NCBI GenBank assembly: GCA_001767915.1
Contig: MEMI01000040.1
Span: 3,222-58,226 of the forward strand
Direction of reading: 5' to 3'
DNA length: 55,005 bases
From: Alphaproteobacteria bacterium RIFCSPHIGHO2_02_FULL_46_13
GTDB lineage: Bacteria; Pseudomonadota; Alphaproteobacteria; Micavibrionales; Micavibrionaceae
The notes beneath the pieces are model-generated. The model saw nothing but the letters and a program-made list of their open reading frames with translations, had not been told where the DNA came from and made no database searches. The position numbers and the translations under genes are program-made. Below are positions 20,091 to 30,085 of the stretch, one piece after another; the first letter of the stretch is position 1; the number at the start of each line of letters is the position of its first letter.

Positions 20091-21077
20091 ATGAAGATTT
20101 TAAAAAGAAGCATATCCACCCTCGCCTTATCAGCCGCTCTGGTATTGTCTGCCTCTGTTGCGATGGCCGCACCAACCGCGACAACACCAACCACCACACC
20201 CAAAATTTCCTATGCCCCCTATAATAAACCCTATGTCGGGCAGATGCAGGATATGACAGCGTCCTATGAAGATACTCTGGTTCATATCGGACGAGAATAT
20301 GGCGTGGGCTTTGTTGAAATGCGCGCGGCGAACCCGAGTGTTGACCCATGGCTTCCGGGTGCCGGCACAGACATCATCATTCCGACATTGAATATTCTGC
20401 CTGATGCACCGCGTGAAGGCGTTGTCGTCAACCTTGCCGAAATGCGCCTTTACTACTACAAAACACCCAATTCCGAACCTGTCACCTTCCCGATTGGCAT
20501 TGGTCGTGATGGATTAAAAACACCTTTGGGGCCAACAACCATTGTGCGTAAAAAAGCCGACCCGACATGGACACCAACCGAACGGATGCGCAAAGAAGAC
20601 CCAACTCTTCCTGTGTCTGTTCCACCAGGACCAGAGAACCCGATGGGAACAAATGCCCTCTATTTAGGATTCCCAACCATCGCCATTCACGGCACAAATA
20701 AACCATACGGTATCGGACGCCGTGTGAGCAGCGGATGTATCCGTATGTTCCCCGAAGACATTACACAAATGTTTGACATGGCTCCTGTTGGAACAAAAGT
20801 TACAATTGTTGACCAACCGATCAAAGCCGCATGGATTGGCGACCGCTTCTTTTTAGAAGTCCACCCAACCCAAGACCAAGCAGCCGTCATGGAACATGAA
20901 GGCAGCGTACCCGACTACCAACTCTCTGAACGTGATTTAAGTTACATCATGCGTACCGCTGGAAAAGACATGCAAAATCTCGACTGGCAAAAGATCCGCC
21001 AAGTGGTGAAAGAACGCAGAGGGTATCCAATCCCTATTGCCACAAAAGCAGATGCAAAACTTGCTGTAGCCCAATAA
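20091..21077 (+). CDS. L,D-transpeptidase (YkuD/ErfK family)
   Basis: 'AIHGTNKPYGIGRRVSSGCIRMFPEDI'; signal peptide; LysM-like N-terminal segment. Confidence 0.93.
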   Translation: MKILKRSISTLALSAALVLSASVAMAAPTATTPTTTPKISYAPYNKPYVGQMQDMTASYEDTLVHIGREYGVGFVEMRAANPSVDPWLPGAGTDIIIPTLNILPDAPREGVVVNLAEMRLYYYKTPNSEPVTFPIGIGRDGLKTPLGPTTIVRKKADPTWTPTERMRKEDPTLPVSVPPGPENPMGTNALYLGFPTIAIHGTNKPYGIGRRVSSGCIRMFPEDITQMFDMAPVGTKVTIVDQPIKAAWIGDRFFLEVHPTQDQAAVMEHEGSVPDYQLSERDLSYIMRTAGKDMQNLDWQKIRQVVKERRGYPIPIATKADAKLAVAQ

Positions 21078-21084
21078 GAAAACA

Positions 21085-21117
21085 AAATCCCCGCAAAAAT
21101 TCAGCGGGGATTTTTTT
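21085..21117 (+). terminator. Rho-independent terminator
   Basis: AATCCCCGC-aaaaattca-GCGGGGATTTTTTT. Confidence 0.85.
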
Positions 21118-21829
21118 ATACCTTAATTGCTTTCAAATACGCTTTAATCGTCGCATCCCATCCCATATCCAATGCATCCGACGTGATCGCGTGCCCGATG
21201 GACACCTCGGCACATGCGGGGATCGCCTGAATAAACTGCGCCAGATTATCAAGGTTTAAATCATGCCCCGCATTGACCTGCATCCCCGCCGCAATCGCGG
21301 CATCCGCGGTGATTTTATATTGGGATACGGGAATGGTTTTCTCGTAATACGGCCCAGTATATAATTCAACACGCCCCGCCCCTATCTCTGCGGCGAGTTT
21401 TGCCATGTCAGGATCAGGGTCGATAAACAAAGACACACGCTTGCCCGCCTTGTTAATACGCGCCACAATGTCTTTCAAAAAATCTTTATGTTTTAAAACA
21501 TCCCACCCATGATCAGATGTTTTCTGGTCGGGCGCATCGGGCACCAAGGTCACCTGATGACATCTGACATGACACACCATGTCCAGAAAATCATGGGTCG
21601 GATACCCCTCAATATTAAATTCAATATCAGGACGCGTTTCCAAATATTCGGCCAGTTCATAAACATCGCTTTTGCGAACATGGCGTTCATCCGGACGCGG
21701 ATGAACCGTAATCCCATGCGCCCCCGCCGCAATCACCGTCTTGGCAGTTCCCAAAACAGACGGATACCCGCAATCCCGTTGGTTACGGAGCAAAGCAACT
21801 TTATTCAAATTCACACTTAAATGGGTCAT
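21116..21829 (-). CDS. pdxJ: Pyridoxine 5'-phosphate synthase
   Basis: 'LSVNLNKVALLRNQRD', 'GAHGITVHPRPDERHVRKSDV', 'VNAGHDLNLDNL'. Confidence 0.95.
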   Translation of the reverse strand: MTHLSVNLNKVALLRNQRDCGYPSVLGTAKTVIAAGAHGITVHPRPDERHVRKSDVYELAEYLETRPDIEFNIEGYPTHDFLDMVCHVRCHQVTLVPDAPDQKTSDHGWDVLKHKDFLKDIVARINKAGKRVSLFIDPDPDMAKLAAEIGAGRVELYTGPYYEKTIPVSQYKITADAAIAAGMQVNAGHDLNLDNLAQFIQAIPACAEVSIGHAITSDALDMGWDATIKAYLKAIKV

Positions 21830-21842
21830 ATCCGCACAATAT

Positions 21843-21872
21843 AAAACCCCCTGATAGAGATCAAGGGGTTTT
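21843..21872 (-). terminator. Candidate terminator downstream of the VWA gene
   Basis: AAAACCCC...GGGGTTTTA inverted repeat between pdxJ start and VWA stop. Confidence 0.6.
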
Positions 21873-21893
21873 ATATAACGATATGATTTTCAA

Positions 21894-24005
21894 TTATTTG
21901 CCCATCGGCACCGGATAAGGATAAACAACCCCGCCTTCGCTGCCCGCTTGCCCAGCGCTTGGTTGTGCTTGCATACCTGCGGCGGTTTTGGCTTTGTGGA
22001 TCAGGGTGATGAATTCGGCGCGGTATCCGAACGGGTCTGATCCTTTATTGGCTTCGGCAAGTTTTAGAACATCGTCATAGGTCATTTTACCTGTGTAGGC
22101 TCCGCCTTTGATAATCTGCGCAAAACTTGCAACAGCAACCGCCCAGTTTGTCTCACTCTCGACAATCGCAGATGGTGAGGCTTGGTTGGCAGTAATCGGT
22201 GTTGTGATTAATTTGCTTTCATCTTCATTCGGCAATTTGTAACGCAATTTGACGAAGGCCAATTCATCCGCTTTCGCATGAGGGTTAGGGCCGTTTGTGC
22301 TGTCACTTCTTAAAATTTCCGACCCTACACCATAACGGCTTTCATCCACCGCAGTCTTGCCGCCCTTTGGTGTCACTTCATAAATCGCGGTGACTTCCGC
22401 ACCTGCGCCAATATCACCGGCATCAACCTTGTCATTGTTGAAATCTTCGGTTTTCAAAGCGCGGGTTTCGTAACCAACCAAACGATATTCGGCAACGGTT
22501 GCGGGGTTAAATTCAACCTGAATTTTAACGTCCTTGGCAATCGGGAACAACGTCGATGTCGCTTCCTCAACCAACACTTTGCGCGCTTCGTTGATGCTGT
22601 CGATATAGGCCGCAGTCCCGTTCCCGTTTTGCGCCAATTCCTGCATCATCTCGTCATTATAATTCCCGCGACCAAAGCCTAAGACTGATAAGAATATCCC
22701 CTTATCTTTCTCGCGTTCAACAAAATCTTTCAGTTCTTCTGGGTTGGTAATCCCGACATTAAAATCACCATCTGTCCCAAGGATCACACGGTTAACCGCA
22801 GTCTTATCAAAGTTAGCCTCTGCCAATTGATACGCCTGACGAATCCCCTCTGCCCCCGCTGTGCCACCACCAGCTTCCAAATTCTGTAACGCCATCAGGA
22901 TTGCGCCTTTGTCAGATACTTTAGTCGGTTGTAAAACAGTTCCCGCACTTCCCGCATACACCACAATCGAAATTGTATCTGTCGGCTTCAAGGTATCGAG
23001 CAGCATCGAAATAGATTGTTTAAGAAGCGGTAATTTGTTCGGCTCTGCCATAGACCCCGATGTATCCAACAGAAATACCAAATTACTATTCGGCATTTGT
23101 GTTTTCGGAATATCATATCCCTTGATGCCAATGGTCATCAATTGTTTGCCCTCACCCCATGGAGACGGTTTCAACACAACATTGGTGCTGAACGGTACGG
23201 CTTTATCAGTCGGCACAGGATAGGCATAGTCAAAATAATTGACCAGTTCTTCAACCCGCACGGAATCTTTTTGTGGCAATACACCTTGGTTCAGAGATGA
23301 CCGCATATAGGAATAAGACGCCGTGTCCACATCAATCGAGAAGGTAGAAATCGGGTCAACCGCGACCTGATGAATATTATTCTCATCCACATTTTTGAAT
23401 TTATCGCGGCCAAAATCTTGCTGGACGGGCGCAATGCTATCTACCATTGGCTTAGACAGACCACTCATACCCTCCGCATCACTCCCCGAGAAATGTAAGG
23501 TGGCTGCACGCTTTGCCATTGGTGCAACAGGAGACGCCATTTTTACCATCTCGCCCGTTGGCATAGATGGAACAGATTGAGGAGTAGGCGCAGATTGAGC
23601 CGTGACATCAGCCGAGATTTTTGCTTCTCTTTCTGCAACCTCTAAATTAACTGAATTATCCATTTCTTGACTTAATCCGGCGAGACCATCAATCGGCGCC
23701 AAACTTTGACTTTGATGCGACTCCATCACACTCGGCGCAATACCGAAGACCATCAGGGCGACACAGGCCGTTGCTAATCCACCATAAACCACTTTTTTCT
23801 TTGAAAATGACATTTTTTCTCTCCTTGTATTGGGTTGTCTAAAGATAAGACGAGAGAGGAATCCATTTCCTTGGGAAGTTTTTGCATTTTTTTGCATTTT
23901 TTCAAATTCAGCCGTCGCAAGGTTCAAATTGACCTTGCGGAAGTTTTCATCAGGCGCAGGAATCTGTTCAGAATCAAACAGTTGCTTCAATTCATGATCA
24001 TCCAT
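21894..24005 (-). CDS. VWA-domain protein (YfbK-like) with cytosolic N-terminus and one TM segment
   Basis: MIDAS motif 'FLLDTSGSMAEPNKLPLLK'; 'VVYGGLATACVALMVFGIAP' TM; overlaps the upstream sigma factor gene by 8 nt. Confidence 0.88.
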   Translation of the reverse strand: MDDHELKQLFDSEQIPAPDENFRKVNLNLATAEFEKMQKNAKTSQGNGFLSRLIFRQPNTRREKMSFSKKKVVYGGLATACVALMVFGIAPSVMESHQSQSLAPIDGLAGLSQEMDNSVNLEVAEREAKISADVTAQSAPTPQSVPSMPTGEMVKMASPVAPMAKRAATLHFSGSDAEGMSGLSKPMVDSIAPVQQDFGRDKFKNVDENNIHQVAVDPISTFSIDVDTASYSYMRSSLNQGVLPQKDSVRVEELVNYFDYAYPVPTDKAVPFSTNVVLKPSPWGEGKQLMTIGIKGYDIPKTQMPNSNLVFLLDTSGSMAEPNKLPLLKQSISMLLDTLKPTDTISIVVYAGSAGTVLQPTKVSDKGAILMALQNLEAGGGTAGAEGIRQAYQLAEANFDKTAVNRVILGTDGDFNVGITNPEELKDFVEREKDKGIFLSVLGFGRGNYNDEMMQELAQNGNGTAAYIDSINEARKVLVEEATSTLFPIAKDVKIQVEFNPATVAEYRLVGYETRALKTEDFNNDKVDAGDIGAGAEVTAIYEVTPKGGKTAVDESRYGVGSEILRSDSTNGPNPHAKADELAFVKLRYKLPNEDESKLITTPITANQASPSAIVESETNWAVAVASFAQIIKGGAYTGKMTYDDVLKLAEANKGSDPFGYRAEFITLIHKAKTAAGMQAQPSAGQAGSEGGVVYPYPVPMGK

Positions 24006-24537
24006 TTTTTTGACCTCCTGCGACTAATTTCTTGCGGGCTTCGTGAATGCGGGATGAAATCGTGCCTTCGGCGCATCCTAAAATATCGGCGGCCTGCTTG
24101 TGTGTCAGACCTTCTGCGAATACCAGCCAAATCGCCTCGCGCTCCCCTTCGGGCAAAGCGCGGACGGCATCCAATTGCTGTTGGGTTTCAATTGATTTCT
24201 GGGTGTCTTCAGATGTGGACAGAGTATTTTCAACCACCCCGATCTCAACCGCACCCCGCTCATGGCGGCTTTGGGCGCGTTGATGGTCGCGAGCCGTATT
24301 CATCACCACCTGATACAACCAAGTGGTAAAGGCTGACCGCCCGTCAAACTTCCCGATATTTTGCGCCAGTTTCATACAGGCCATTTGCGTCACATCCTCG
24401 GCATCCATCTTGTTGCCCGAGAACCGAAACGCCATGCGATAGATAATCGTATAATGCCCATCAACCAATTGCCGAAAAGCCTGCGCATTCCCTGCTCTGG
24501 CCTCTCCGATCAATCGTTTAACCTCAACATCATCCAT
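23998..24537 (-). CDS. ECF-type RNA polymerase sigma factor
   Basis: Region 2 'YRMAFRFSGNKMDAEDVTQMACMKLAQNIGKFDGRSAFTTWLYQVVMN'; region 4 'LTHKQAADILGCAEGTISSRIHEARKKL'. Confidence 0.93.
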   Translation of the reverse strand: MDDVEVKRLIGEARAGNAQAFRQLVDGHYTIIYRMAFRFSGNKMDAEDVTQMACMKLAQNIGKFDGRSAFTTWLYQVVMNTARDHQRAQSRHERGAVEIGVVENTLSTSEDTQKSIETQQQLDAVRALPEGEREAIWLVFAEGLTHKQAADILGCAEGTISSRIHEARKKLVAGGQKNG

Positions 24538-24594
24538 TGCGTTTTGTTCTCTTATTGATATGACGACGCAGTTTAGCAAATCCTTGGGAAGGAA

Positions 24595-26424
24595 TTACGC
24601 TTTGCTTTCAAATTTCTTTAATATATCTATAATTTCTGAAAATGTATCAGGTTTATTAGCCAATAACCATTTTGTTATTTCCACCGAATCTCTTGTTTTC
24701 TTATATTCCTCCGTGGCAGTTGAAAATTCGGAGAATATGTCTTCTAAAAGGCTGGCAGAATGCACATTTTTTAGCCATTCTTCTGAATTAACCGCAACAT
24801 CTGCGGCTTTGTATTTTTGCTCATTTCCATTTGCTAATATCCAGTCATTGACTGCCTGAACCTCAATAGAACTAGTTTGAAAACTCGGCAACTTATTTAA
24901 GGCGTGCGTAATTGCCTCTGCATCAAGAAGATAATTTTCAAACATTCGACGGGGCAAAAATTCGACTTTTTCTCCCATTTCTCTTTTTTTATCAATGATA
25001 CTTTGTTGGGTAAGCCCTTCACTATCAAAAACAAATCCAACCGCTCTCGGGATAAGCGCATTTGCTTGTGATAACTTGGTGTGTACTTCAGTCACCCATT
25101 GGACTTCTTTCCCTGACTTTTTATCAAAGTCACCTGTGTTTTTGACTGCTATAATCGATAAGCCTAATTTTAAAGGGGAAAATTGCTTCATAATAAGTGG
25201 GAAGCAAACCTCTTCTGTAGGACCTTCCACCCAAATAATTGAGTCGGCCGAAAACACATCAGACAGACTAACACCGATATCTCGCAAACATCTGCTTTGA
25301 TCTTCAAATTTGCTTAAATCAACACACTCAATATTTGTTTTTCCATTTTCTTGAGTGAGAAATAGAACATTATTTGGCTCAGCAGTTTTAATAACTTCTG
25401 GGGAATGTGTTGAAATTATATACTGGTGCTGGGGATAGCGTTTAATAATTTCAATTAGCTTTTTTACTGCACCAGGATGTAGGAATGAATTAGGCTCATC
25501 AATAAGAATGACGCGTGGCGTTTCAGAAGTAATGATTAAAAACAAAAGCGCCAGAACTTGACCAATACCCGTACCACACTCTGCAAGAGGTATGCACAAA
25601 TCAGGCCTCTCTGTTTCCATAGGCACTGGCCAAATCTTAATTTCATAATTTGATGGATTATCATGTCTAGGGACAATAGAAACACCATAAACATTAGAAA
25701 ATATGTCAGTGATAAAATTTGAAAGCTTATTAAATCTTATTTGGTTCGTAGAATAAAGATAATTCAAAGCACCTGCTAGATTTCTCGCATTTGGCTCTAG
25801 TTCTAAGTGACTTTGACTTGAGGATAGATGAACATTAAGTCGCTCCGCCTTAAATCTATATATATAACGCCTTGTACTCAAAACAAGCTCTTTTAAAAAA
25901 ATTGGCTCGTTTGGGTTTCCATACAGCTCAAATTCTTTTAGTGCAGCATTATATTTAAATGAAATATCATTTGATGCTCCCCCCTTATCTTTCCAGAAGA
26001 CCTCATAACATTCCTGCTCAGGAATTATAATGTCATGAGTAAATGAGTCGAAAATCACATCACAAATAACCCCCGATCTTAGACTTTCTAGAAACCTTTT
26101 TTGATTATTTCTGTCAATAATTGGAAACTTTATACGATACAAAGTACCTGAAAGTAATTGCTCTTTAAAAAGGGCGGTTTCAATACCCATTTGAATCCTT
26201 ACTCTCGATCTTCTTTCTAAATGATCTTGGTAACCCACATCTAATCCTTTGTGGGTATGATTTTCGAAAATTTGAGTAAAACATTCTAAGAAAGCTGTTT
26301 TTCCTACATTATTTTTTCCTAGAACAAGATTGATACCAGACGTTAAGGCGATAACATCCGTCTTATCAAAACATTTATAGTTTTCAATTTGAATGCTTTT
26401 AATTTGCAAAGTGTATCCCCCCAT
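24595..26424 (-). CDS. OLD-family ATPase/TOPRIM nuclease-like protein
   Basis: Walker A 'LGKNNVGKT', Walker B 'VILIDEPNSFLHP', H-motif 'YIISTHSPEVI', TOPRIM-like 'IIWVEGPTEEVCFPLI' and 'GFVFDSEG'. Confidence 0.85.
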   Translation of the reverse strand: MGGYTLQIKSIQIENYKCFDKTDVIALTSGINLVLGKNNVGKTAFLECFTQIFENHTHKGLDVGYQDHLERRSRVRIQMGIETALFKEQLLSGTLYRIKFPIIDRNNQKRFLESLRSGVICDVIFDSFTHDIIIPEQECYEVFWKDKGGASNDISFKYNAALKEFELYGNPNEPIFLKELVLSTRRYIYRFKAERLNVHLSSSQSHLELEPNARNLAGALNYLYSTNQIRFNKLSNFITDIFSNVYGVSIVPRHDNPSNYEIKIWPVPMETERPDLCIPLAECGTGIGQVLALLFLIITSETPRVILIDEPNSFLHPGAVKKLIEIIKRYPQHQYIISTHSPEVIKTAEPNNVLFLTQENGKTNIECVDLSKFEDQSRCLRDIGVSLSDVFSADSIIWVEGPTEEVCFPLIMKQFSPLKLGLSIIAVKNTGDFDKKSGKEVQWVTEVHTKLSQANALIPRAVGFVFDSEGLTQQSIIDKKREMGEKVEFLPRRMFENYLLDAEAITHALNKLPSFQTSSIEVQAVNDWILANGNEQKYKAADVAVNSEEWLKNVHSASLLEDIFSEFSTATEEYKKTRDSVEITKWLLANKPDTFSEIIDILKKFESKA

Positions 26425-26426
26425 TT

Positions 26427-26457
26427 AAAAACCTCATCCAAAAAAGATGAGGTTTTT
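26427..26457. terminator. Bidirectional terminator between YqeY-like and OLD-like genes
   Basis: AAAACCTCATC-caaaaaa-GATGAGGTTTTT. Confidence 0.85.
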
Positions 26458-26462
26458 ATTTA

Positions 26463-26927
26463 TTAGCTCGCGAGCTTTTGCTTCACAACCGCGCCGGCTT
26501 TCCCCATATCGAGTTGGCCTGCATATTTGGTTTTGAGTTCGGCCATGACCTTGCCCATGTCTTTGATACCGCTTGCGCCAACGGATGCGATGAGGCCAGC
26601 AACGGCGGCTTCGACATCAGCGTCGGACATTTGGGCGGGGAGGAATTTTTCGATGACGGCGATTTCAGCGTCTTCTTTGTCGGCCAATTCAGGGCGACCG
26701 CCATCGCGATACATTTTAGATGACTCTTGGCGTTGTTTCACCATACCCTGCATCAGGGATAAAATTTCGCCGTCCGTGATACCGTCTACATTTCCCTTCG
26801 GGCGCGCCTCAATATCTTCGGCCTTCATTTTAGAGATGATCATGCGGACGGTATTCAAAACCAATTCATCCTTGGCGCGCATCGCGTCTTTCATGGCATT
26901 GGTGAGTGTGGTGCGTAATTCTGACAT
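26463..26927 (-). CDS. GatB/YqeY domain-containing protein
   Basis: 'MSELRTTLTNAMKDAMRAKDELVLNTVRMIISKMKAEDIEAR', 'YAGQLDMGKAGAVVKQKL'. Confidence 0.93.
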   Translation of the reverse strand: MSELRTTLTNAMKDAMRAKDELVLNTVRMIISKMKAEDIEARPKGNVDGITDGEILSLMQGMVKQRQESSKMYRDGGRPELADKEDAEIAVIEKFLPAQMSDADVEAAVAGLIASVGASGIKDMGKVMAELKTKYAGQLDMGKAGAVVKQKLAS

Positions 26928-26980
26928 TTCTATTTTCCTTTTCAAATTTCTTTATTTTTAAACCTTTAAAGCCCAAAAAG

Positions 26981-28765
26981 CTAGAGCTTTTCAGGTAAAA
27001 ATCCACCCGCCTGCAAATTCCAGAGGTATGCAAAATGGCCATTTTGAGCAATTAAACTCTGTAAATTACCATCTTCGATAATCATTCCGTCTTTCATGAC
27101 GATAATGCGGTCTAAATGCGCGAGGGTGGACAGGCGGTGCGCGACCACAATCGTCGTCCGTCCCTCCATCGCAGCATCCAATGCACTCTGGATCAATCGT
27201 TCGGTATCGGAATCGAGTGCCGATGTTGCCTCGTCCAAAATCAGGATCGGCGCATTTTTCAGGATAGCGCGCGCAATCGCAATCCGTTGCCGTTGCCCGC
27301 CCGATAATTTGACACCGCGTTCCCCGACGGTTGTTTCATACCCGTCTTGTGTCGCCAGAATAAAATCATGCGCCTGTGCGGCAATGGATGCGGCGATCAC
27401 TTCCTCACGCGTTGCATCGGGTTTACCGTAGAGAATATTCTCATAAAGGGAGCGATGGAATAATGTCGGGTCTTGCGGAATGACGGCAATATTTTTACGC
27501 AAAGATTCCTGTTTAACCGCGGCAATATTCTGTCCGCCAATCAAAATCTCACCACCATGAATATCATAATTTCTGAGCAGAAGTTGGCAGAGCGTTGTCT
27601 TCCCCGCCCCCGATAACCCCACCACACCGATTTTTTGCGATGAAGGAATGGTCAGGTTAAACCCGTCAAACACCTGATGCCCTGAATCATAATGAAAGGC
27701 AACATTCGCAAAATCAATGCGCCCGTCTTTCGGGGTAAAAGCGGGTGCATCTTTTATATCTTCAACACTCACGGGACGGACGAACTCATTGAGGGCACTT
27801 TCCATGCGCCCAAGGTCGCCTGACACCTGCGTTAATTCATAAGAAAGTGACGCCAATCTTTCCCACATATCCCACAAGACCAAGATACAAGCCGCAATTT
27901 CACCTGCTGAATATTGTTTTTCGGTCCAGTTTTCAATCAAATACCACATCATTCCGATGACTAATGAATTTGAGAATATATTAAATGTACCCCAAAATAT
28001 ATTTTCCCAAACCACATATTTTTTATACGCCGTCGCAAACAAAGTTTGGAAATATCCTAATAAAGACATTTCGTGATCCGCTTGTGAAAAATTTTTAACG
28101 TTCGAGATATTCGTAATTGTATCAACTAACTGTCCGGATATTTCCCCTTCGCAATCGGCAACATTTGCGGATGCTCTCGAAATATAATGACCCAAGAAAA
28201 GGACAGAGACAACCAACGAAACTGTGGCGGCAAGCAATATCAATCCTAAATTAATATCAATTGAAACAAGAATAATAAGAGACGAAACTAAAGATGCAAA
28301 AGTTGGCACAAACCCGTTCATTAATCTTTGCCACACAATATTATAAAAAGCTTGCGCAATATTACCGACTTTATTAACCAACTCACCTGAAAATCGGTTG
28401 TGGAAATAATCATGCGAATGCCTCAAAAGATTTCGCATTAAAACAGTTCGCAGAGAATTTTGAATGGACGGTATTGTATATCCCCCTAACAAATCTCTCA
28501 GTCGGAATGACAAGCTATGAACCAAGCAAAAAATAATGATAAGGCTGAAAGGATGACGCAATTCTCTCCATACGTCTCCATCTTTGACTAATGGCAAGGC
28601 ATCAATCATTAACTTGAATGCGTAGATTAAGGTAAAACCAGCTCCAACCGCCGACAGGCACATCACGAAGCTGAGCGCGAGCAAAGATTTTTGCTGGAAG
28701 GAAAGCGACCCCAGAAAATACATTAAAAAAGCCACTGGGCGGCGCGGAAACTCGATTTTTGTCAT
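26981..28765 (-). CDS. ABC transporter, fused permease and ATP-binding domains
   Basis: Walker A 'GLSGAGKTT', signature 'LSGGQRQRIAIARAIL', Walker B 'ILILDEATSALDS'; N-terminal TM domain. Confidence 0.95.
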   Translation of the reverse strand: MTKIEFPRRPVAFLMYFLGSLSFQQKSLLALSFVMCLSAVGAGFTLIYAFKLMIDALPLVKDGDVWRELRHPFSLIIIFCLVHSLSFRLRDLLGGYTIPSIQNSLRTVLMRNLLRHSHDYFHNRFSGELVNKVGNIAQAFYNIVWQRLMNGFVPTFASLVSSLIILVSIDINLGLILLAATVSLVVSVLFLGHYISRASANVADCEGEISGQLVDTITNISNVKNFSQADHEMSLLGYFQTLFATAYKKYVVWENIFWGTFNIFSNSLVIGMMWYLIENWTEKQYSAGEIAACILVLWDMWERLASLSYELTQVSGDLGRMESALNEFVRPVSVEDIKDAPAFTPKDGRIDFANVAFHYDSGHQVFDGFNLTIPSSQKIGVVGLSGAGKTTLCQLLLRNYDIHGGEILIGGQNIAAVKQESLRKNIAVIPQDPTLFHRSLYENILYGKPDATREEVIAASIAAQAHDFILATQDGYETTVGERGVKLSGGQRQRIAIARAILKNAPILILDEATSALDSDTERLIQSALDAAMEGRTTIVVAHRLSTLAHLDRIIVMKDGMIIEDGNLQSLIAQNGHFAYLWNLQAGGFLPEKL

Positions 28766-28885
28766 TTGGACTGCCTAAATTGTGATTTTTCTGTATTTTT
28801 TACTTTTTATGTTGTTTTTTGGGGCGTTTCTGCCTATAGAATCCCTTTCTAGTGCCTCACAAAAAGAATTACAAGGAACTAGAGT

Positions 28886-30076
28886 ATGTTTTCAAAATCA
28901 CCTGCCACTCAATCGAAACAACCAAGCGGCGCAACAGGCGTTATTGTCTTGGGCGATGGAACTGTCTTCTGGGGGCGCGGCTTCGGGGCAGAAGGGTCTT
29001 CTGTGGGTGAAGTTTGCTTTAATACCTCCCTCACCGGATACCAAGAAATTCTGACTGACCCGTCTTACGCAGGGCAGATTATTACCTTTACCTTCCCGCA
29101 TATCGGCAATGTCGGCACGAATGCCGAAGATATTGAAAGCATCAACCCTGCCGCACGCGGTTTAATCGTGCGCGAGGATATCACTGACCCGTCCAATTTC
29201 CGCAGCACCCAACATCTGGACGCATGGTTAAAATCACATAATTTAACAGGTATTTGCGGCATTGATACTCGTGCGCTTACGCGCTTCATCCGCGATAACG
29301 GCGCACCGAACGGCGTGATTGCCTATAGCGCTGACGGCAAATTCGATCTGGATGCTCTCCAGAAAAAAGCCGCCGACTGGTCTGGGCTCAACGGGCTTGA
29401 TCTGGCGAAAGATGTATCTTGTACGCAGCGTTATTCATGGAATGAAAGCTTATGGGCATTGGGTCAGGGTTACGGCCAACAAACTGCGCCGACCCATCAT
29501 GTGGTGGCGGTTGATTTCGGCGCAAAACGCAACATCCTGCGCTGCCTCGCCTCCGCGGGATGTCAGGTCACGGTTGTTCCGGCCAATACATCTGCCGATG
29601 AAATTCTGGCATTAAACCCAGACGGCGTGTTCCTCTCCAACGGCCCCGGCGACCCTGCGGCAACGGGCGTATATGCCGTACCAACCATCCAAAAATTGCT
29701 GAGCGAAAATATGCCGATTTTTGGGATTTGTCTGGGGCATCAATTATTGGCGCTCGCCCTCGGCGGTAAAACAACCAAAATGGATTTGGGGCATCGCGGC
29801 GGCAACCACCCAGTGCAGGATATTCAAACAGGCAAAGTTGAAATCACTTCCCAAAACCACGGCTTCCACGTCTTGCCGGAAACCCTTCCCGCGAGTGTCG
29901 AAGTCACGCATATCAGCCTCTTCGACAAAACCAACGAAGGCCTCCGCTCCAAAGACAAACCCGCCTTCAGCGTCCAATACCACCCCGAAGCCTCCCCAGG
30001 GCCCGAGGACAGCCATTATTTATTCGGACGGTTTATCGAGATGATCGAAAGTGCGAAGAAAAAACAAGCGGCTTAA
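28886..30076 (+). CDS. carA: Carbamoyl-phosphate synthase small subunit
   Basis: 'SYAGQIITFTFPHIGNVGTN', GATase 'FGICLGHQLLALALGGKT', 'VQYHPEASPGPEDS'. Confidence 0.96.
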   Translation: MFSKSPATQSKQPSGATGVIVLGDGTVFWGRGFGAEGSSVGEVCFNTSLTGYQEILTDPSYAGQIITFTFPHIGNVGTNAEDIESINPAARGLIVREDITDPSNFRSTQHLDAWLKSHNLTGICGIDTRALTRFIRDNGAPNGVIAYSADGKFDLDALQKKAADWSGLNGLDLAKDVSCTQRYSWNESLWALGQGYGQQTAPTHHVVAVDFGAKRNILRCLASAGCQVTVVPANTSADEILALNPDGVFLSNGPGDPAATGVYAVPTIQKLLSENMPIFGICLGHQLLALALGGKTTKMDLGHRGGNHPVQDIQTGKVEITSQNHGFHVLPETLPASVEVTHISLFDKTNEGLRSKDKPAFSVQYHPEASPGPEDSHYLFGRFIEMIESAKKKQAA

Positions 30077-30085
30077 AAATAACGA

